Shown one piece after another: positions 8,799 to 15,778 of a stretch of DNA of 64,000 bases. This DNA comes from a candidate division WOR-3 bacterium (GTDB lineage: Bacteria; Hydrothermota; Tepidihabitantia; Tepidihabitantales; Tepidihabitantaceae). A program made the translations under genes and the position numbers. The stretch is taken from contig JABLXZ010000001.1 of the NCBI GenBank assembly GCA_013177935.1, positions 574,191 through 638,190 on the forward strand, read 5' to 3'. The notes under the pieces were generated by a model. That model was given only the letters and a program-made list of their open reading frames with translations, was not told the origin of the DNA and searched no databases. Positions within the stretch are counted from its first letter, which is position 1, and the number at the start of each line of letters is the position of its first letter.

Positions 8799-10130
8799 AT
8801 GGAAAGGAGTCCAATGAAAAAACTCACCGAAAAAATCGTAAATAAGCAGGCAAAGGTGGCGATCATCGGCATCGGCTATGTGGGATTACCGCTGGCATTG
8901 GAAATTGCCCGCAGCAACTATGACACCATTGGCATCGATATTGACGAAAACAAAGTGCAGGCGGTAAACCGCGGTGAAAGCTTCATCGGCGATGTTCCGT
9001 CCAGCGAACTGGCTGAGGTGGTCAAGGCGGGCAAACTTCGGGCAACAAAAAACTATCAGGTGTGCCGCGATGCTGACATCATCAACATCTGCGTGCCGAC
9101 CCCTTTTACCGCTTCCAAAGACCCTGATGTCTCATACATCATCGAAGCCGGCAAATCTATTGCCCGCTACCTCAAACCGGGCAAGCTTATCGTCCTCCGC
9201 AGCACCACCTATCCGGAAACCACGGAAAAAATCCTTTTGCCCATCCTCGAAGCAACCGGTTTAAAAGTTGGTAAAGATTTCTACCTTTCCTTTGCTCCGG
9301 AGCGCATTGACCCCGGCAATCGTGTCTGGACAACCCGCACAACCCCGGTTGTCGTCGGCGGCGTTACCCGAAAATGCACCGAATTGACCGCCCTGTTTTA
9401 CCGCCAGTTTGTTGATAAAGTGGTGCCGGTATCATCACCGCGCGTCGCCGAGATGTCAAAACTACTCGAAAACATCTTCCGCAGCGTCAACATCGCGCTC
9501 GTCAATGAACTCGCCCGAATGTGCGACCGAATGGGCAACATTGACATCTGGGAGGTCATCAATGCCGCGGCAACCAAACCGTTTGGCTTTATGCCCTTTT
9601 ATCCAGGACCGGGCATTGGGGGGCATTGCATTCTGATTGACCCCTACTACCTTGCCTGGAAGGCGCGGGAGTTTGACTTTCACTCCAACTTCATCGAACT
9701 AGCAGCTGAGACTAATGAAGCGATGCCCTTCTTCGTCGTTGACCGGCTGTTCGAAATTCTCGGCACAAACGGCGTGGCGGCGAAAAAGGCAAAACTTCTA
9801 ATACTTGGTGCCGCGTTTAAACGCAATGTTGAGGACACCCGGCACTCACCGGCAATCAAGGTAATGGAACTCCTTCAAGACAAAGTTCAGAAAATTGACT
9901 ACATCGACCCTTATGTACCGGAGATTCAAATCAACGGCAAAAAGTTCCGGGCGAAACCGCTGACCCCGGCAATAATCCGGCAGGCAGACTGTGTTTTGAT
10001 TCTCACCGACCACTCCTGTTTCGACTACGACCTGATTCTCAAAGAGAGTAAACTGATTCTTGATACCCGCAATGCGATACACCGCCGCGGGATAAAAAAA
10101 CTTTACACTCTTGGCTATCGCCGGCAGTAG
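8799..10130 (+). CDS. Nucleotide-sugar (UDP-N-acetyl-D-glucosamine-type) dehydrogenase
   Basis: NAD-dependent four-electron dehydrogenase oxidising the 6-OH of a UDP-hexose to the uronic acid for surface polysaccharide. The Rossmann motif is 'IIGIGYVGLPLALEIA' (about 22-37); catalytic Cys277 lies in 'GPGIGGHCILIDPYYLAWKA', a spacing typical of the WbpA/WecC branch (UDP-GlcNAc/ManNAc) rather than UDP-glucose dehydrogenase. The C-terminal UDP-binding domain contains 'AFKRNVEDTRHSPAI'. 443 residues. Start ATG 8799 follows AAGGAGG by seven bases; ATG 8814 is a weaker alternative. It follows comM by 18 bases. The CapD-type dehydratase at 54821 may feed the same pathway. Confidence 0.92.
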   Translation: MERSPMKKLTEKIVNKQAKVAIIGIGYVGLPLALEIARSNYDTIGIDIDENKVQAVNRGESFIGDVPSSELAEVVKAGKLRATKNYQVCRDADIINICVPTPFTASKDPDVSYIIEAGKSIARYLKPGKLIVLRSTTYPETTEKILLPILEATGLKVGKDFYLSFAPERIDPGNRVWTTRTTPVVVGGVTRKCTELTALFYRQFVDKVVPVSSPRVAEMSKLLENIFRSVNIALVNELARMCDRMGNIDIWEVINAAATKPFGFMPFYPGPGIGGHCILIDPYYLAWKAREFDFHSNFIELAAETNEAMPFFVVDRLFEILGTNGVAAKKAKLLILGAAFKRNVEDTRHSPAIKVMELLQDKVQKIDYIDPYVPEIQINGKKFRAKPLTPAIIRQADCVLILTDHSCFDYDLILKESKLILDTRNAIHRRGIKKLYTLGYRRQ

Positions 10131-10131
10131 C

Positions 10132-10617
10132 CTAACATCCTTTCAGCCACTGTCGGACAGAATCGATTATTCTGGGTAAGGCGGTTTCAACCGGAGCAGA
10201 AAGTCCTTCACCTGACGCCACTCTTCCCGGTTGAACCCCCAACAACCAGACCCGAGCACCACAGGTCTCTGTTATCAACCTTGCCAGCATATTCAAAGGC
10301 AGCGTATGAGTCGAAAAACCTTTAAAATCCAACCGGTCAAGCTCTTCCGCCGCGAAAATCCTGAACTCTCCCGCTATTGCGCCAAAATCGCAGGCATCGA
10401 CTAAAAGCACCCGTTCAGGGTTCGCTCGCTCTATTACACCAAGAAAATTCTCAGGAACGGTACCGGCATCAACCGCCCGCACCCCCTGTTCCTGCAAAAG
10501 ATGGGCAACCCGACAGCCAACACCATCGTCACCCCGCCATTGATTACCGACCCCAACCACCATAACACCGCACTTTGTGTCTTCCATCCCTGACGCTTTG
10601 TCCTTGCCTTTACTCAA
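10132..10617 (-). CDS. Hydrogenase maturation protease (HyaD/HycI family)
   Basis: Endopeptidase that clips the C-terminus of a [NiFe]-hydrogenase large subunit after nickel insertion. Recognised by 'VGVGNQWRGDDGVGCRVAHLL', 'LLVDACDFGAIAGEFRIF' and 'FSTHTLPLNMLARLI'; the Asp, Asp and His in these three segments are the family's nickel-sensing ligands. 161 residues, normal. No hydrogenase structural genes lie within the window, so the partner must be elsewhere. It runs convergent to the sugar dehydrogenase and starts five bases after the TPR-protein stop, so the two are probably co-transcribed. Confidence 0.9.
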   Translation of the reverse strand: MSKGKDKASGMEDTKCGVMVVGVGNQWRGDDGVGCRVAHLLQEQGVRAVDAGTVPENFLGVIERANPERVLLVDACDFGAIAGEFRIFAAEELDRLDFKGFSTHTLPLNMLARLITETCGARVWLLGVQPGRVASGEGLSAPVETALPRIIDSVRQWLKGC

Positions 10618-10622
10618 ATGAT

Positions 10623-11684
10623 TTACTTCTTCCTTCGCTGCGCCCGCTCCTTCAATCCCTTCGCCTCCCGCACATAATTCCGCAACCAGGGCACCCGATT
10701 TTGGAAACCCTCCCAGGCGATAATCCGTTCACTGTACACACGCACACTATCCGGCTGATTCAACTTCTCCCAGGCATAAGCCATCTTCAACCAGTTTTCG
10801 GCAAGTCCGTAGCGATTGTCGGGAAACTGCTTGCGAATGTCCGCCTCCAACCCTCTGGCTACCACAATTGCGTCCTGACATCGGTTCATATCAAGATACA
10901 CATCCCGCAACAAACGGCGCGCGGCGCGATTATCAGGATACCGTGCAAGAAGCCGCTCACAGCACTTTACCGCGCAGGTATAAAGTTTATCCTCCTTCAT
11001 CATAAAACCTAATAGGAACTCTGCCATCGGAACCATCAAAACGCCTTTGCGCTGCGCCTCTTTTACCAGCTCATAAGCCCGTTCTCGAGAACCAATCAAC
11101 CCCAGACCAAAACAGTACCGGTCAGCGGTTGCTTTAAAATATTCAATTACCCCTAACCCGAACCGTGCATCTGCCAGCTCAGGCTCCAATTCCAGCGCCC
11201 GTTGCAAACGACCCGGCACCTTGAGCATCGTTATAAATGCCGGCAACTTCCTGTTTTGCCAGCTCAAACAATTTGCCCGATTCAGTTCAGTCAACCCCCA
11301 GTACAACCACGCCCGGGCATCGTGCGGTGAACTTTCCAGCCTCTTCCGGCACAACGCTACCACCCGGTCACTTGTCCGATAAAAAGAGTCTAAAAGCCCG
11401 GCATTTCCTGAATCGTAGATGAGCATCTGCAAAAGACACGCCTGCCAGAACAGTCCTGCCGGGTCATCCTTGTTCTGACATATTAAACCGCTTACTCTTT
11501 GTTGCGCCTCTTGATAATTTTGTAGATAGCACAGATCGCGCGCCCGGATTACCTCATCATCCCCCGCCATTGCCTGCTTAACTGGCGCCGTTGCCACAAA
11601 GAACAGCAACAACAACACCGTCAACTTCCCTCTCCCCTTGCGGGAGAGGGTCAGGGTGAAGGTGTTTGCTACAGAAAACAGCAC
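10623..11684 (-). CDS. Exported TPR-repeat protein
   Basis: No specific function recognised. After a hydrophobic export signal the protein is alpha-helical with tetratricopeptide-like repeats ('AWLYWGLTELNRANCL', 'ADARFGLGVIEYFKATADRYCFGLGL', 'YGLAENWLKMAYAWEKL'), suggesting a periplasmic or surface scaffold. The GTG at 11684 adds a 20-residue leader partly encoded by a palindromic repeat (11628-11662). The TTG at 11624, directly after a GGGAGAGGG stretch, would give a more normal signal peptide ending 'KQAMA' and may be the true start. The Cys-rich composition (10 or more Cys) is unusual for an exported protein. Similar in style to the TPR protein at 27644. Confidence 0.75.
   Translation of the reverse strand: MLFSVANTFTLTLSRKGRGKLTVLLLLFFVATAPVKQAMAGDDEVIRARDLCYLQNYQEAQQRVSGLICQNKDDPAGLFWQACLLQMLIYDSGNAGLLDSFYRTSDRVVALCRKRLESSPHDARAWLYWGLTELNRANCLSWQNRKLPAFITMLKVPGRLQRALELEPELADARFGLGVIEYFKATADRYCFGLGLIGSRERAYELVKEAQRKGVLMVPMAEFLLGFMMKEDKLYTCAVKCCERLLARYPDNRAARRLLRDVYLDMNRCQDAIVVARGLEADIRKQFPDNRYGLAENWLKMAYAWEKLNQPDSVRVYSERIIAWEGFQNRVPWLRNYVREAKGLKERAQRRKK
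11628..11662. repeat. REP-like palindrome overlapping a gene start
   Basis: Inverted repeat CCCTCTCCC (11628-11636) and GGGAGAGGG (11642-11650), followed by TCAGGGTGAAGG. This composition is typical of widespread palindromic intergenic elements. Here it supplies codons for the extreme N-terminus of the TPR protein if the upstream GTG start is used. Confidence 0.55.
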
Positions 11685-11761
11685 CTACAACTCCGTCAAC
11701 CGCTTATAAGACAATTGCCGGCGTAAGCACCAGTCCATAACTCACCTAAATCCGCCTGTAG

Positions 11762-12142
11762 CTACTCCCGCCTCGTGGCAACAACCTCAATTTCAACCAG
11801 TGCGCCCTTAGGCAGTGCTCCGACCTCAACTGTTGACCTTGCTGGAAACGGCTCCTTGAAAAAGCGGGCATAAATCTCATTCACCCTAACAAAATCTTTC
11901 ATATTGGTGATAAAAACCGTTGCCTTAATAACCTGGTCCAACCCACTACCCGCCTTTTCAAGCACCACCTTCAGATTCTTAAAAATCTGTTCGGTTTGCT
12001 GCTCCAGCCCTTCAACCAGCAACCCGGTTTTAGGGTCAATGCCAATCTGCCCGGAACACCACACCAGTGAGCCAGCAATTACCGCCTGACTGTAAGGGCC
12101 CACCGGCTTTGGTGCCTGGTCACTGAACACCGCTTCTTTCAT
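11762..12142 (-). CDS. ridA: RidA family (YjgF/UK114) reactive-intermediate deaminase
   Basis: RidA hydrolyses reactive enamine/imine intermediates released by PLP enzymes such as threonine dehydratase. The 126-residue length is standard. Motifs: 'KPVGPYSQAV', 'VWCSGQIGIDPKTG', 'TVFITNMKDFVRVNEIYARFF', and the key 'FPARSTVEVGALPKGALVEIEVVA', containing the Arg that binds the substrate carboxylate and the closing Glu. The ATG is preceded by AAAGGAG at six bases. It lies 13 bases after the glutamine synthetase stop in the same orientation, so they are probably one nitrogen-metabolism operon. Confidence 0.95.
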   Translation of the reverse strand: MKEAVFSDQAPKPVGPYSQAVIAGSLVWCSGQIGIDPKTGLLVEGLEQQTEQIFKNLKVVLEKAGSGLDQVIKATVFITNMKDFVRVNEIYARFFKEPFPARSTVEVGALPKGALVEIEVVATRRE

Positions 12143-12155
12143 ATCTTCTCCTTTC

Positions 12156-13535
12156 TTAACACCCGTAATAAAGGTTAAACTCCCAGGGATGAGGTCTTCT
12201 TTCTATCGCCTCGACCTCCCGCATCTTCAAACCAATCCACTTCTCAATCGTCTCTTTTTGAAATACCCCTGGTTCAACTAAATAACTATTGTCCCGCTCC
12301 AGCTCCCTTAAAGCCTCTGCCAGCGAAGTGGGAACTGGTTTACCGCGCGAACGCATCTCCTTTGTTCCACCCCGCCCGGAAACAGGTAGACCCGGGTCAA
12401 TCTGCTTCTTTACCCCATCCAGCCCCGCGAGCAGTATTGCTGCCAGTGCCAGATAAGGGTTTGCGCTCGCGTCTGGCACCCGAAACTCAATTGCCATCTT
12501 CCTTGTTCCTCTTATGTAGCCGGGAATCCGAATCGCAGCGGTCCGATTGGCAATCCCGAAAAACGCCTCGGTTGGTGCTTCATAACCCGGAACTAACCGC
12601 CGATATGAATTTGTGCTGGCATTCGTCAGGGCGCAAAGCGAACGGAGATGTTCAATTATCCCCCCGATAAAATAAAGCGCCAATTGTGACAACCCGGTTG
12701 AACTCTTACCATCACCAAAAAGTGAAACTCCGTCACGGCAAAGATACAGATGGATATGCATCCCAGAACCTGGCTCATTGTAGATTGGCTTCGGCATAAA
12801 TGTTGCGCTCTTTCCCTGCCGGAAAGCCAGATTACGCACCAGATACTTCGTCAAAATCACACCGTCCCCGGCTTTGAACGCCGGCATAAAAACCGGCTCC
12901 ACCTCCACCTGTGAAAACCTCCCACCCTCATGATGGTGATACTTTACCTCAATCCCACAACTCGCCATCAAGCCCGCCAGTTCCGAACGAAAATCGCTAC
13001 TCCGGTCAAATGGGGGCGCAACCTCATAGGCGCTGCCCTTAAAAAGTGCCACCCCGGTCTGGTCATCGTGCTTTAACTCATCGGTCTCAATCTTGTAAGT
13101 AGCCGATGTTTCATCGGTCCAGAACTCTGCTGAATTAAAAAGGTAGAACTCAAACTCGGGCCGAACCATCACATCATCGCAACCAACCGCATCCTTGATA
13201 ACCGCCACCGCCTTCTCGAGAATAAATCGCGGGTCATTTCCATAACGCTCGCCGGTTTCGGCGTCGTAAATTTCGGCGAAACAGGAGACCGTCGGCTCTG
13301 CGGCAAAAGGCTCAACAAACGCAGAATTCAGGTCCGGCTTCAAAATCATATCGCTCCCCTCAACCTTTCCGAATCCGGCAACCGAAGAACTGTCAAAACC
13401 GACCCCGCTCTCCACTATCTCTTCAAACCGTTCTATTGGCAGGGTGATATGACGCAATCTGCCCCACAGGTCACAATACTTTAAATCAAAAAACTTAACC
13501 TTCTGTTCACCGACCACATCTTTGATCCTTTTCAT
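12156..13535 (-). CDS. glnA: Glutamine synthetase, type I (divergent)
   Basis: ATP-dependent ligation of ammonia to glutamate. 459 residues, close to the short GSI form; I see no adenylylation Tyr segment, so covalent regulation is unlikely. Conserved: 'GVGFDSSSVAGF', 'MVRPEFEFYLF' (metal-binding Glu), 'PGSGMHIHLYL', 'NSYRRLVPGYEAP', 'FRVPDASANPYLALAAIL', C-terminal 'HPWEFNLYY'. Odd: the usual 'HHEVGPGQHEI' is replaced by 'HHHEGGRFSQVEVE', changing the loop although the Glu ligands can still be aligned. A glutamine-synthetase-like ligase acting on another amine is therefore possible. No Shine-Dalgarno; a promoter lies directly before ATG 13535. Confidence 0.88.
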   Translation of the reverse strand: MKRIKDVVGEQKVKFFDLKYCDLWGRLRHITLPIERFEEIVESGVGFDSSSVAGFGKVEGSDMILKPDLNSAFVEPFAAEPTVSCFAEIYDAETGERYGNDPRFILEKAVAVIKDAVGCDDVMVRPEFEFYLFNSAEFWTDETSATYKIETDELKHDDQTGVALFKGSAYEVAPPFDRSSDFRSELAGLMASCGIEVKYHHHEGGRFSQVEVEPVFMPAFKAGDGVILTKYLVRNLAFRQGKSATFMPKPIYNEPGSGMHIHLYLCRDGVSLFGDGKSSTGLSQLALYFIGGIIEHLRSLCALTNASTNSYRRLVPGYEAPTEAFFGIANRTAAIRIPGYIRGTRKMAIEFRVPDASANPYLALAAILLAGLDGVKKQIDPGLPVSGRGGTKEMRSRGKPVPTSLAEALRELERDNSYLVEPGVFQKETIEKWIGLKMREVEAIERRPHPWEFNLYYGC

Positions 13536-13541
13536 AGATGT

Positions 13542-13570
13542 AAGATTGCCACAAATTCAGTTTCTGTCAA
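13542..13570 (-). promoter_or_regulatory. Candidate leaderless promoter of glnA-ridA
   Basis: On the minus strand TTGACA (13570-13565), 17 bp spacer, AATCTT (13547-13542), then six bases to the ATG at 13535. The -10 box matches only 3/6, but its position relative to the start codon repeats the pattern of the other leaderless genes. Confidence 0.4.
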
Positions 13571-13587
13571 CCACTGCCACCTCCTAT

Positions 13588-13615
13588 TTGACATCCGATA
13601 GCAGAAAAATACAAT
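13588..13615 (+). promoter_or_regulatory. Promoter of the DMT transporter gene
   Basis: TTGACA 13588-13593, 16 bp spacer, TACAAT 13610-13615. Transcription should begin near 13621-13622, giving a leader of only about ten bases that carries GAGG five bases before the GTG start. An out-of-frame ATG (13621) opens a six-codon frame overlapping that GTG. Confidence 0.5.
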
Positions 13616-13631
13616 CCCCAATGAGGCAAAT

Positions 13632-14528
13632 GTGCCTTTGAGACTCCCTTACTTAGGCGAAATACTGGCGCTGCTCAGCGCCCTTTTCTGGGCATTCGCT
13701 GTCATTTTGTTCAAAAAAAGTGGCGAAACCCGACACCCCCTGACCCTCAACATATTCAAAAACCTCCTTGCCACCATTCTTCTTATCCCCACCATCGTTC
13801 TTTTCCGTGAACCATTACTTCCCCGATTATCGCTTCACGATTATGTCTGTTTTATTGCCAGCGGTATTCTCGGAATGGCAATTGGTGACACCCTATTCTT
13901 CGCCAGCCTGAACCGAATCGGCGCCAGCCTCTCAGCAATCGTCAGTTATATGTATAGCCCGGCACTCGTAATTTTATCCATTTTGCTTCTCAAGGAAACC
14001 CTATCCCCATTCCAGTTCATCGGTATCTTTTTGATACTTGCTGCACTTTTAACCGCCACCCGCATTGAACTACCCCAAAACCTCACCCGTGGCCGCCTGT
14101 TAACCGGCGTCCTTCTCGGTGTTCTTTCAACCCTTGCCACCGCAATCGGCGTTATCATCATCAAACCGCTTCTTGCCCAAAACTCCATACTCTGGGTAAC
14201 ACTAATTCGCCTTTTTGCTGCACTCATCAGCCTTTTCATCATTACCCTCCTCCTTCCCCAACGCCGGGTACTGCTTTCTTCCCTGTTTATCCGCAAAGGC
14301 ATTGGCTATCCGATTCTTGCTACTGTCCTGGGCATCTACCTTGCCCTAACGGTGTGGCTGGGTGGCATGAAATTCACCCGGGTATCAATTGCCGCACCCT
14401 TAAATCAGCTCAGCAACATCTTTATCTTTATCCTCGCTGCGCTTCTGCTAAAAGAACCAATCACCTTAAGAAAAATCGGCGCCATCGTCATCGCCTTCGC
14501 AGGCGCACTTCTTGTTGTGTTCGCATAA
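13632..14528 (+). CDS. DMT superfamily (EamA domain) transporter
   Basis: Inner-membrane drug/metabolite transporter with ten predicted helices in two EamA repeats (about 5-138 and 150-297). Typical segments are 'GEILALLSALFWAFAVILFKKSG' at the N-terminus, 'SGILGMAIGDTLFFASLNRIGASLSAIVSYMYSPALVILSILLLKETLS' and 'NQLSNIFIFILAALLLKEPIT'. The substrate (metabolite or amino-acid efflux is common) cannot be read from the sequence. GTG start, supported by GAGG five bases upstream and by the N-terminus entering TM1 immediately. Divergent from glnA. Confidence 0.9.
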   Translation: MPLRLPYLGEILALLSALFWAFAVILFKKSGETRHPLTLNIFKNLLATILLIPTIVLFREPLLPRLSLHDYVCFIASGILGMAIGDTLFFASLNRIGASLSAIVSYMYSPALVILSILLLKETLSPFQFIGIFLILAALLTATRIELPQNLTRGRLLTGVLLGVLSTLATAIGVIIIKPLLAQNSILWVTLIRLFAALISLFIITLLLPQRRVLLSSLFIRKGIGYPILATVLGIYLALTVWLGGMKFTRVSIAAPLNQLSNIFIFILAALLLKEPITLRKIGAIVIAFAGALLVVFA

Positions 14529-14653
14529 ACATACCCAGTTAGCCGGGAAATAACCCTGACAGATACACCAGACACAAACCCGGTAAACACCTTCTCTAAA
14601 ATTACAGAAACCACTTCTCCGAAACGGGCTTTTGAACTGTTATCGGGCATAAC

Positions 14654-14672
14654 CTCATTGATTATCAATGAG
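14654..14672. terminator. Hairpin downstream of the DMT transporter, possible terminator
   Basis: CTCATTGA (14654-14661), 3-base loop, TCAATGAG (14665-14672). There is no clear T-run, so termination is uncertain; it lies 125 bases past the stop. Confidence 0.25.
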
Positions 14673-14755
14673 ATAACGTATACAACCCCATCTTAAATCA
14701 GTCCATTAGAGATAATGAAACTGGTAAAAGAAACGACTTAAAACAGGGTGTCGAA

Positions 14756-14785
14756 GACTATCCCGGGAATTACCCCTGGACTGCT
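14756..14785 (+). repeat. Short intergenic repeat, copy 2
   Basis: CTATCCCGGG-A-ATTAC-C-CCTGG-A-CTGC, three differences from the copy at 944-973. Both are plus-strand oriented and intergenic. Confidence 0.5.
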
Positions 14786-14948
14786 GAGTGGGTACAAAAA
14801 GTGATGCTCCGACTTTCCAACTTCTGCGCCATTCAACCCTTCCCAGTAAACCTTATACTTTGTACCCAAATCCGTTTTCACAAATGGTATTGTGTTAGCA
14901 GGTGGCAGGATAGTGATTCGAATACAAATTTGCGAAACCCTCTAAAAT

Positions 14949-14977
14949 TTGACAACAGAAAAATCTTAATATATTGT
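14949..14977 (+). promoter_or_regulatory. Promoter of the SIMPL-domain gene
   Basis: TTGACA 14949-14954 with TATTGT at 14972-14977 (17 bp) or TATATT at 14970-14975 (15 bp). A short leader then carries GGAGG (14995-14999) before ATG 15004. Confidence 0.45.
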
Positions 14978-15003
14978 TATATCAACCAAATTTTGGAGGA
15001 TTT

Positions 15004-15705
15004 ATGAAGACCAAGGAGATTCTTATTATCAGCACTGGTCTAGTGGTTTGTGCCTTGATTCTTGGCATCTTCTTTTATGCAGGTAGAAAAGCCGAAAAGA
15101 CAATCAGGGTAATCGGCTACGCCAGTAAGGGTTTTGAGTCGGACATTGTCAAATGGACCCTCACCGTTACCAGTAACACATCACTCAACGATGTAACCAG
15201 TGGTTATCGTAAACTTAAAGAGCAGGTGAACAGCCTCATTGAAGCGCTGGGCAAAAAAGGGCTTGAAAGCAAAGAGGTCACTGTTCAACCACCATCGGTC
15301 AGTCCAATCTGGGAAGATGGCAGACAGACTGGTTATGCAATCCGCCAATCACTTTTTATTATCACCAAAAATGTTAGCCGGGTGGAAAGTCTGGCAAGCG
15401 ACCCGGACTTTATTTACGAAAAGGGTATCCTTCTGGAAAACTCGGTACTTGAATACAACTACACGAAAATTGACGAGTTAAAGAAAGAACTGCTCGCTGC
15501 GGCAACAAAAGACGCCATCAGCCGGGCACAGGAAATTGCGCGTAGCGCTGGTGCCCGAATCGGCAAAATCACCTCTGCCCGTCAGGGTGTGTTCCAGATT
15601 ACCGAACCGTACTCAACCGAAGTTTCCGACTATGGTATTTACAGCACCGCAACCAAAAATAAGGACATTCGGGTCACCGTAACTGTCACCTTTGCCATCA
15701 GATAA
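15004..15705 (+). CDS. SIMPL (DUF541) domain protein, membrane-anchored
   Basis: Member of the SIMPL/DUF541 family (periplasmic or surface proteins related to BP26/OMP28 and SIMPL). 233 residues: one N-terminal membrane anchor (about 5-24), then the alpha/beta domain with 'IRVIGYASKGFESDIVKWTLTVTS', 'QVNSLIEALGKKGLESKEVTVQPPSV', 'AATKDAISRAQEIARSAGARIGKITSARQGVFQIT' and the terminal 'DIRVTVTVTFAIR'. The start is ATG 15004, four bases after GGAGGA; an in-frame upstream ATG (14974) lies inside the promoter region. Molecular function unknown. Monocistronic. Confidence 0.88.
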   Translation: MKTKEILIISTGLVVCALILGIFFYAGRKAEKTIRVIGYASKGFESDIVKWTLTVTSNTSLNDVTSGYRKLKEQVNSLIEALGKKGLESKEVTVQPPSVSPIWEDGRQTGYAIRQSLFIITKNVSRVESLASDPDFIYEKGILLENSVLEYNYTKIDELKKELLAAATKDAISRAQEIARSAGARIGKITSARQGVFQITEPYSTEVSDYGIYSTATKNKDIRVTVTVTFAIR

Positions 15706-15743
15706 CAACAAACGACTTTTTTAACGCCGACCATTCTAGACGC

Positions 15744-15772
15744 TTGACCGCTTTATCTTTTCCTGTTAATCT
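15744..15772 (+). promoter_or_regulatory. Leaderless-type promoter of the HEAT-repeat gene
   Basis: TTGACC 15744-15749, 17 bp, TAATCT 15767-15772, then six bases to ATG 15779. There is no Shine-Dalgarno sequence. Confidence 0.55.
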
Positions 15773-15778
15773 TACTTA

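Larger units (their letters stand above)
14529..15003. other. Intergenic region: hairpin, repeat copy and promoter, no gene
   Basis: About 475 bases. It contains a perfect 8-bp hairpin (CTCATTGA/TCAATGAG, 14654-14672), a copy of the intergenic repeat (14756-14785), and the SIMPL-gene promoter near 14949. Small open frames here have no ribosome binding sites and do not resemble proteins. Confidence 0.5.

Noticed and set aside
14405-14668. Minus-strand 87-codon frame after the DMT transporter
   Set aside because: Mostly antisense to the transporter; no start signals.
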